From positions 1 to 46,057 of the forward strand of contig CAVFYJ010000014.1 in the NCBI GenBank assembly GCA_963626545.1: DNA of 46,057 nt, written 5' to 3'. Made by a program: the position numbers and the translations under genes. The notes under the pieces are model-generated. The model was not told where the DNA came from. It saw nothing but the letters and a program-made list of their open reading frames with translations, and did not search any database. How positions within the stretch are numbered: the stretch's first letter is position 1; every line of letters starts with the position of its first letter. Shown in pieces: positions 1 to 6,124 of the stretch. Source of the stretch: Anthropogastromicrobium sp963626545 (GTDB taxonomy: Bacteria; Bacillota; Clostridia; Lachnospirales; Lachnospiraceae).

Positions 1-63
1 GGGGCGCAACATTTTTCATAACTTGTTTGTGCCTTGAGCGAAACGAAAGGAATGACAAAAACT

Positions 64-792
64 ATGTCGAAAACAATTTTACTTACAGGCGCTTCCTCTG
101 GCATCGGTCAGGCTACGGCTCTCGCGTTTGCTGCTCCTGGAAATCGTCTCATTCTGGTTTCAAGAAAAAATAAGGAAGGACTTCAACAGACGGCCAATGA
201 AGCAACGACAAAAGGCGCCGAGGTTCTTACCATTTCAGCAGATGTGTCTGATTATGACGCCTGCAAAGCACTTGTATCCCAAGTAACAGAGCGTTTCGGT
301 GCGGTTGATCTTTTGATAAACGACGCTGGGATCTCCCACATCGGTCTTTTTCAAGATATGACACCGGATGAATGGCAGCGCGTAATGAATGTCAACATCG
401 GCTCCGTGATGAATCTATGCCATCTTGTCATCCCGTCCATGGTGCATCGCCATCAGGGACGCATTATCAACGTCTCCTCCGTGTGGGGAAATGTCGGTGC
501 CTCCTGTGAGGTTGCCTACTCCGCAAGCAAGGGTGCCGTCAATAGCTTCACAAAAGCACTCGCAAAGGAACTCGCCCCGAGCGGCATTCAAGTCAATGCC
601 ATCGCGTTTGGCGCGATCGAAACTCCGATGAATGCATGGCTGTCGGAAGACGAGACCCAGGCACTTGCAGATGAAATTCCTGTTGGACGCGAAGGCACAA
701 AAGAAGAGGCAGCCCGGATGATCTGCATGGTCGCAGATGCACCGGACTACCTCACGGGGCAAATTCTTACAATGGATGGTGGGTGGATTTAA
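64..792 (+). CDS. SDR-family oxidoreductase, likely EF-P 5-aminopentanone reductase type (YmfI-like)
   Basis: This is a short-chain dehydrogenase/reductase of about 242 residues. Seen in the sequence: the nucleotide-binding TGASSGIG near the N-terminus, NDAG, the catalytic Ser in NVSSVWG and the YSASK catalytic Tyr/Lys. The stretch VWGNVGASCEVAYSASKG resembles the YmfI subgroup of FabG-like enzymes, which finishes the aminopentanol modification of elongation factor P in Firmicutes; this subgroup call is inference, and a generic 3-oxoacyl-ACP reductase remains possible. The frame is open from a TTG at 34 and an ATG at 52, but GAAAGGA at 45-51 is correctly spaced only for the ATG at 64. Two usually conserved positions differ: NNAG is NDAG, and the PG after VNAIA is FG. 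The gene converges on the ABC exporter, and the two stop codons overlap in TTTAAA. Confidence 0.75.
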   Translation: MSKTILLTGASSGIGQATALAFAAPGNRLILVSRKNKEGLQQTANEATTKGAEVLTISADVSDYDACKALVSQVTERFGAVDLLINDAGISHIGLFQDMTPDEWQRVMNVNIGSVMNLCHLVIPSMVHRHQGRIINVSSVWGNVGASCEVAYSASKGAVNSFTKALAKELAPSGIQVNAIAFGAIETPMNAWLSEDETQALADEIPVGREGTKEEAARMICMVADAPDYLTGQILTMDGGWI

Positions 793-2621
793 ACTCTTCC
801 CGCCTGGAACTCCTCCATCATCTCCTCACGGAACTGCTGCGTGTAAAGGTCATGATAATAGCCCTTACTTGCCATCAGCTCATCGTGTGTACCCTGCTCG
901 ATGATCTTTCCGGCCTTGACAACCAGAATGACATCGGCCTGACGAATTGTGGAGAGACGATGCGCGATGATAAAGGAAGTACGATCTTTTAATAAGTAAG
1001 AGATCGCATTTTGAATTAGCTGCTCGGTCTCGGTATCGATGGAGGACGTTGCCTCATCAAGCACAAAGATCGACGGATTTGCAAGAACGGCTCTCGCAAA
1101 GGAGATCAGCTGCTTTTCTCCGGTGGACATGGAGTCACCGCCCTCGCCGACATCGGTCTGCCATCCCTTCTCGAGACGGTTTGCTACCTTGTCGGCAGAT
1201 ACGATCTTTGCCGCCTGAATGACTTCCTCGTCGGTCGCATCCAGTCTACCGTAACGGATGTTTTCCATAATCGTTCCGGTAAACAGATGCGGACTCTGAA
1301 GCACATAGCCGAGTGCACTGTGCAGCCAGGACTGACTGCGCTCTCGATAGTCTACACCGTCGATTAAGATACGTCCCTCGGTTGGCTCAAAGAAACGACA
1401 CGCCAAATTGACTAAGGTACTCTTTCCGGCACCAGTCTCTCCGACAATAGCAACAGTTGTGCCAGCCGGTACATGGAGATTAAAGTGCTCTAAGATGTTC
1501 TCATTGCCATCCGGGTAATGGAACGTGACATCCTCAAAAGTGATGTCGCCCTTGATCGGCTCCCAGTTCTCGCGCTTCTGATCGAATGCAGTACCGTACT
1601 TTTCGATGACATCTGGGCGATCCTTGATCTGAGGCTCTTCCTCGAGAAGTCCTGTGACACGCTCGATGTTTGCCTGTGCTGCTACAAGCTCGGATAGATT
1701 TGCTGCAATGTTACGGATTGGCTCAAACATGTTGACTGCATAGGTGGTGAATGCGGAAAGGGTACCAAGCTGAAGCGCCTCTGCCAACACAAGCTCACCG
1801 CCCTGCTTTAATGCGAGTGCCACTCCGATATAGCCACAGAACACAACAAGTGCAATATATAAGCCATTCATACGAGCCGCCTTCACGCCTGCGGATTTCA
1901 TATCATCGGTCAGGCCTCTGAAATGGCGGCTATTTTTTTCCTCAATAACGAGTGCCTTGGAGGTCTGCGCTCCGGTGATGCCCTCGTTGTATGCGCCGGT
2001 AATCATGGAGTTTTTCTTTCTCACCTGACGATTCCACTTTAAGATACGCTTCTGGAAAAAGCTTGTGAGAATTACCAGTCCCGGCACAATTAACATGATC
2101 CACAGTGCCAGTTTCCAGTTTAATGCAAGCATGATCGCAAAGATTCCGACTACATAGAACAATGCCCAGAACATATCAAGGAAGTTCCATGCGATCAGAC
2201 CACTGATTCGTCCGGTATCGTTCATGACTCTTGCTAAGATGTAGCCAACTGGAGTGGTATTATAATAGGAAAAGGACAACTGCTGAAGATGATCAAAGCA
2301 GGCCTTTTTCATATTCTTTGCCATGTTCATCTCGATCACCATGGCGCATCGACAGAAAATGACGACGCTGACCGTCTGGAACACGATTGTTACCAGGTAA
2401 GTTCCCGCAAAGGTTCCGAGACCTTTTGTCGTATTGCCGCCGATAAAATGATTGATCGCATACTGCTGAAACAGCGGAAGCGCGATATCCACGACCGCAC
2501 ACAGCGTATTAAAAATCAACGCAATCATCAGATATTTCCGAAACGGCTTCACAAATGGAAACAGTTTCTTCCAGATACGCCAGTCAAACGACTGGTCATA
2601 CTCTTTTTCTTCGATCTGCAT
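789..2621 (-). CDS. Heterodimeric ABC exporter, subunit with the catalytic Walker B Glu
   Basis: This is a 610-residue half-transporter: an N-terminal six-helix ABC exporter domain (about residues 20-330) and a C-terminal ATPase. Visible motifs are Walker A GETGAGKST (Lys about 400), Q-loop LQSPHLF, a degenerate signature STGEKQ, and Walker B FVLDEATSS with the catalytic Glu. It starts one base after the stop of the partner gene at 2623-4461. Together they form a drug or lipid exporter of the BmrC/BmrD (YheI/YheH) type, in which this subunit supplies the working Walker B and the partner supplies the working LSGGQ. The substrate cannot be read from sequence. The stop codon overlaps that of the convergent SDR gene, leaving no room for a terminator between them. 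Confidence 0.9.
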   Translation of the reverse strand: MQIEEKEYDQSFDWRIWKKLFPFVKPFRKYLMIALIFNTLCAVVDIALPLFQQYAINHFIGGNTTKGLGTFAGTYLVTIVFQTVSVVIFCRCAMVIEMNMAKNMKKACFDHLQQLSFSYYNTTPVGYILARVMNDTGRISGLIAWNFLDMFWALFYVVGIFAIMLALNWKLALWIMLIVPGLVILTSFFQKRILKWNRQVRKKNSMITGAYNEGITGAQTSKALVIEEKNSRHFRGLTDDMKSAGVKAARMNGLYIALVVFCGYIGVALALKQGGELVLAEALQLGTLSAFTTYAVNMFEPIRNIAANLSELVAAQANIERVTGLLEEEPQIKDRPDVIEKYGTAFDQKRENWEPIKGDITFEDVTFHYPDGNENILEHFNLHVPAGTTVAIVGETGAGKSTLVNLACRFFEPTEGRILIDGVDYRERSQSWLHSALGYVLQSPHLFTGTIMENIRYGRLDATDEEVIQAAKIVSADKVANRLEKGWQTDVGEGGDSMSTGEKQLISFARAVLANPSIFVLDEATSSIDTETEQLIQNAISYLLKDRTSFIIAHRLSTIRQADVILVVKAGKIIEQGTHDELMASKGYYHDLYTQQFREEMMEEFQAGRV

Positions 2622-2622
2622 A

Positions 2623-4461
2623 TCAGTTTCCCGTTCCTTTCTGCATGTTATCGTCTACCTGCGTATTCATCTGAATATCGTAGATTTTGCGATAAATGCC
2701 TTTTTTCTTCATCAATTCCTCATGACTTCCCATCTCAGCTACCGCGCCGTCCTCTAACACCATAATGCAGTCGGCCTGCATCAGTGTCGTGATACGATGC
2801 GCGATTAAAATAACGGTTGTTCCTGCCATTCGCTTTTTCAGCGCGTCACGAATCATCGCATCGGTCTGCGCATCAACAGCGGAAAGGGAATCGTCAAAGA
2901 TCATAACTGGCGTATGCTCAACAAGCATACGTGCAATGGCAACTCGCTGCTTCTGTCCACCAGAAAGTGTTACACCTCGCTCACCAACAATCGTCTCGTA
3001 GCCATCTGTGAAGCTGTCGATTGCACTGTCTACGCAGGCAATCTCACACGCCTCTCGAATGTCCTCAAAGTGAGATTCTTCCTTGGTGATACCAACATTT
3101 TCCTTGATGCTTCCGGAATACAAGAATGGCTCCTGAAGTACCATACCGATCTGGCTTCTCAAGTAACGGCGGTCAATATCGCGAATGTCCACGCCGCCAA
3201 TGGTGATGGTTCCACAGCCGTCTGGCAAATCATACAAACGATTTAACAGATGGACAAGTGTACTCTTTCCACTTCCGGTATTTCCTAAGATCGCAAAGGT
3301 CTTTCCTGCCGGAACGGTAAAGCTGACATCCTTTAAGACAGGGCCACCCTCCTCGTAATTGAAGTTCACATGGTCAAATGCAATATCCTGATTGATCGCC
3401 GGCTTTACCACGCCCGGGCGATCCTCCTCTTCCTTCTCATCCAAAATGTAAGCGATACGGTCAATGGAGACGCCTGCCTTACTCATCTCGGAGACGATAC
3501 GGCCAAGGCTTCGCACCGGCCACGCCATACTGGAATTGTAGGAAACAAATGCGATAAACTCACCGACCGTCAGGTTTCCCTTTACAGTAAAGAGAACGCC
3601 CAGACAGATGACCGTCAAAATCTGGATGCCCGTGATCAAATCGCCGATGGACCAGTACAGACTCATAAATTTGCCCAGATAAATCCACAGTCCTGCAAAG
3701 CGCTCGTTTTTCTCATCAAAGCGGTCGCGCTCGAAGGATTCTCTGCCGAATGCTCTTACGACACGCACACCAGTCAAATTTTCCTGAACGACGCTGGATA
3801 ACACACCCTCTGCCTCGTCTGCTTCCTGGAAATGTTTGGCAATCTTGGAAAAGAAATAGCCAGAATACAGCATGACAATCGGGAAAAAGGACACAGCGAT
3901 CAGAGAAATTTTTACATTCATGGAGAACATGATCACCATATAAAATACAATCAAAAAGATGATACGAAATACTTCCATCAGCTGATTTGTAACGAAGTTT
4001 CGCACAACATCAACGTCGGATGTGCATCGCTGGATGATATCACCTGTCTGATTCTTTACATGCCAGCTATACGGCAGCTTCTGAATGTGATCATACAGAC
4101 GATCTCTCATGCCCTTTACAAAGCTCTCAGAGCCTTTGGCTGCAAACACCTTTGAGTAATAGTTTGCCGCGATGTTTACCGCTGCCAATACGATGATGGC
4201 AATGGCGCCGATCGTCAGCATCCGTCCTGGATTGTCCTGTATGGTCTCCTCGGACAAAAATGCTTTTACCCACGCCGGAATCTTGGACGGGTCTTTTCCG
4301 AGTACGCCGTCTACGCTGATACGGATGACCTGCGGAATAAACGCCTGACAGACGGTAATCAACGCTGAAAACAGAAGCCCCGCCAGCATGAGCGGCAGAC
4401 ATGGCTTCAAAAATTCGAAAATCAGCTTGGCTTTGCCGGTTTTCTTTTTGTTTGGTTCCAT
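2623..4461 (-). CDS. Heterodimeric ABC exporter, subunit with the degenerate Walker B
   Basis: This is the first gene of the exporter pair, 612 residues, with a membrane domain (about 15-330) followed by an ATPase domain. Motifs are Walker A GNTGSGKST (Lys about 399), Q-loop LQEPFLYSGS, the canonical signature LSGGQKQR, and Walker B MIFDDSLSAVD, where Asp replaces the catalytic Glu. This is the expected complement to the downstream subunit: one canonical and one degenerate ATP site per dimer, as established for BmrC/BmrD-like and TM287/288-like exporters. The start at 4461 has a GGGGAGAGG ribosome site. The promoter is at 4575-4603, and the transcript begins with a strong hairpin. Confidence 0.9.
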   Translation of the reverse strand: MEPNKKKTGKAKLIFEFLKPCLPLMLAGLLFSALITVCQAFIPQVIRISVDGVLGKDPSKIPAWVKAFLSEETIQDNPGRMLTIGAIAIIVLAAVNIAANYYSKVFAAKGSESFVKGMRDRLYDHIQKLPYSWHVKNQTGDIIQRCTSDVDVVRNFVTNQLMEVFRIIFLIVFYMVIMFSMNVKISLIAVSFFPIVMLYSGYFFSKIAKHFQEADEAEGVLSSVVQENLTGVRVVRAFGRESFERDRFDEKNERFAGLWIYLGKFMSLYWSIGDLITGIQILTVICLGVLFTVKGNLTVGEFIAFVSYNSSMAWPVRSLGRIVSEMSKAGVSIDRIAYILDEKEEEDRPGVVKPAINQDIAFDHVNFNYEEGGPVLKDVSFTVPAGKTFAILGNTGSGKSTLVHLLNRLYDLPDGCGTITIGGVDIRDIDRRYLRSQIGMVLQEPFLYSGSIKENVGITKEESHFEDIREACEIACVDSAIDSFTDGYETIVGERGVTLSGGQKQRVAIARMLVEHTPVMIFDDSLSAVDAQTDAMIRDALKKRMAGTTVILIAHRITTLMQADCIMVLEDGAVAEMGSHEELMKKKGIYRKIYDIQMNTQVDDNMQKGTGN

Positions 4462-4544
4462 AGTACCTCTCCCCTTTCTCTTTCTTTTTGTTTTTCGGTT
4501 TTCGTGTAAATAGGTGTAGATAGTATGTAGATAAATAAAAAGAT

Positions 4545-4573
4545 AAAGTGCTGATCGCGGTGGTCAGCACTTT
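4545..4573 (-). terminator. Hairpin: terminator of the CorC-like gene and 5' end of the ABC exporter mRNA
   Basis: A perfect 10-bp inverted repeat, AAAGTGCTGA (4545-4554) and TCAGCACTTT (4564-4573), with a 9-nt loop and a T-rich stretch after it in the minus direction. It lies 43 bases beyond the CorC-like stop, so it can act as an intrinsic terminator. It also falls at the predicted start of the ABC transcript, just past the -10 box at 4575-4580, so it may act as a 5' stabilising hairpin or an attenuator. Confidence 0.65.
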
Positions 4574-4574
4574 C

Positions 4575-4603
4575 ATTATATCGAATAAATGTATGGATTT
4601 CAA
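4575..4603 (-). promoter_or_regulatory. Sigma-A type promoter for the ABC exporter operon
   Basis: On the minus strand, TTGAAA (4603-4598), a 17-nt spacer and a consensus TATAAT (4580-4575). It sits in the gap between the CorC-like stop (4616) and the exporter start (4461), giving a leader of about 107 nt. Read by eye only. Confidence 0.7.
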
Positions 4604-4615
4604 TGGAAATCATTT

Positions 4616-5932
4616 TTAGAATTGAGTTGGTTCCGGGGGAGTAAGACGCGTACGCACAGTTGTCGTCTCAACTCGGTGATCACTTATGGATGTTACCATG
4701 ATTTCGAGGTCAGGTGTAAGGACGGAGACCTGCGTGCCGTCATCCGGTACGTAACCAAGTTCACCGAGCACGTAACCACCGAAGGTATCGTATTCATCAA
4801 GTGGAAGTTCAATGTCAAGTTCCTCTGCCACTTCATCAAGGGAAGCTGCACCCTGAATGCGCCAGAAGCTGTCACCGATCTTTTCAATATCACTTGGCTC
4901 TGGTTCTTCGTCATGCTCTTTCCATTCACCTACAATCAATTCGAGCAGGTCTCTCATGGTAACGATACCAGCCATACCGCCGTACTCGTCGATTGCGACA
5001 GCAAAGTAGTTTCCGGTCTTTTTCATATTGGAGAAGAGAGATGCTGCTTTCATGTTTTCTGGAATAAAATATGGCTTGAGAACACAAGTCCTCATGACAG
5101 CTTCTCTTGAGTGATCATGAGCTCGCAGATATTCTCTGGCATCGAGAATGCCGACAATGTCATCCGTATCTTCGCCACACACGACAAAAAAACTGTGACG
5201 ATTTTCGTAGATGACCTTTTCCCATTCTTCACGGCTCTCATCGACGTACACGCAGACAACATCTTTTCGGTGGGTACAGATCTCGTCAACGGAAACATCG
5301 TTAAATTCAAATACATTTTGTATAAACTCATTTTCCTGTGTGTCAATGGTACCCTTCTGGCTTCCCGATTCGGCCATCAGGCGAATCTCCTCCTCTGTGA
5401 TCTGCGCCTGACGATGAGGATCGACACCACATAAACGAAGAATGGCGTGAGATGCCGCGATCAGCAGCCACACGAGTGGGAAAAAGACTGTCTGTGCGAC
5501 ATAGACGACAGATGAAAAGCGCACTGCCATCTCTTCTTCCTTTTCTGCCGCGAGGCGCTTTGGTACCATACGTCCCAAAATCATTGTGACGATACACATC
5601 ACGAGGGAAATCAATGCAACACAAAGTCCGTCTAATACGGTTGGGTTTAATGCCTGACCACTCTTTCCGATCAGATCTTCGAGGGGCTGACGAAATACAA
5701 GTGCCGCATAAGCGCTTCCTAAACACATACTTGCCATTGAGACAAATTGCATTGTCGTCAAAAAGCGCTCCTGCTTCGCCTTAAAGCCTGAGAGAAGTTC
5801 CGCTTTTTCCTCATCCTTTTTTCCGAGTTCTTCTATTTGATTTTCATTTAATGAAACGATTGCCGTCTCTGCACACGTAAACACTGCGTTCAGTGCGATC
5901 AGAATGACCTGCAGAACAATTGCTCCTATCAT
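4616..5932 (-). CDS. CNNM/CorC-family (hemolysin-like) membrane protein with CBS pair
   Basis: This 438-residue protein has the CNNM layout: an N-terminal DUF21 domain with about four membrane helices (1-190), a CBS-domain pair (about 205-325, beginning near the GTIDTQENEFIQNVFEFND segment) and a C-terminal CorC/HlyC domain (about 345-430, with DSFWRIQGAASLDEV and LGYVPDDGTQV). The family is often labelled hemolysin, but studied members are linked to magnesium or divalent-cation transport, with ATP or Mg sensed by the CBS pair. The start has an excellent AAGGAGGT site. It overlaps, as ATGA, the stop of a 25-codon ORF directly upstream, which suggests translational coupling. Its promoter is at 6059-6087. 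Confidence 0.88.
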   Translation of the reverse strand: MIGAIVLQVILIALNAVFTCAETAIVSLNENQIEELGKKDEEKAELLSGFKAKQERFLTTMQFVSMASMCLGSAYAALVFRQPLEDLIGKSGQALNPTVLDGLCVALISLVMCIVTMILGRMVPKRLAAEKEEEMAVRFSSVVYVAQTVFFPLVWLLIAASHAILRLCGVDPHRQAQITEEEIRLMAESGSQKGTIDTQENEFIQNVFEFNDVSVDEICTHRKDVVCVYVDESREEWEKVIYENRHSFFVVCGEDTDDIVGILDAREYLRAHDHSREAVMRTCVLKPYFIPENMKAASLFSNMKKTGNYFAVAIDEYGGMAGIVTMRDLLELIVGEWKEHDEEPEPSDIEKIGDSFWRIQGAASLDEVAEELDIELPLDEYDTFGGYVLGELGYVPDDGTQVSVLTPDLEIMVTSISDHRVETTTVRTRLTPPEPTQF

Positions 5933-6006
5933 GCGAGACCTCCTTTCGAAAATCCCGCTGGGATCTGCATATTCGTATCCGTATCCGCGCTGCCGTCGTC
6001 TTCCAT
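5929..6006 (-). CDS. Small 25-aa leader ORF coupled to the CorC-like gene
   Basis: The ORF reads MEDDGSADTDTNMQIPAG and then FSKGGLA. It has its own AGGAGG at 6022-6017, ten bases before the ATG, and its TGA overlaps the next gene's ATG (ATGA at 5932-5929). The acidic start resembles the short acidic N-terminus seen before the first helix in some CNNM proteins. Two readings are possible: a genuine leader peptide that couples translation, or an N-terminus split off by an old frameshift. Whether the peptide accumulates is unknown. Confidence 0.45.
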   Translation of the reverse strand: MEDDGSADTDTNMQIPAGFSKGGLA

Positions 6007-6039
6007 GACGTTTTGTCCTCCTGTTTTAACAGTATTTTG

Positions 6040-6068
6040 TTGAAATAATATCTTTTTTATTGTATGAT
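6040..6068 (+). promoter_or_regulatory. Promoter for the GH3 glucosidase gene
   Basis: TTGAAA (6040-6045), a 17-nt spacer and TATGAT (6063-6068), with a start expected near 6075 and a leader of about 50 nt. It is interleaved with the divergent promoter at 6059-6087, so RNA polymerase should be able to occupy only one of the two at a time. Confidence 0.7.
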
Positions 6069-6087
6069 GGAAGCAAGAAATTGTCAA
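6059..6087 (-). promoter_or_regulatory. Promoter for the leader ORF and CorC-like gene
   Basis: On the minus strand, consensus TTGACA (6087-6082), a 17-nt spacer and TACAAT (6064-6059). The predicted start is near 6052, giving a leader of roughly 45 nt before the small ORF. Its -10 box overlaps the -10 box of the divergent GH3 promoter. Confidence 0.75.
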
Positions 6088-6124
6088 TGCATTTCGTACA
6101 CTTTTTAGGAAAGGAAACACTTCA

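Noticed and set aside
4616..5932. True hemolysin toxin
   Set aside because: The DUF21-CBS-CorC_HlyC layout is that of CNNM-type membrane proteins; the hemolysin label is historical.
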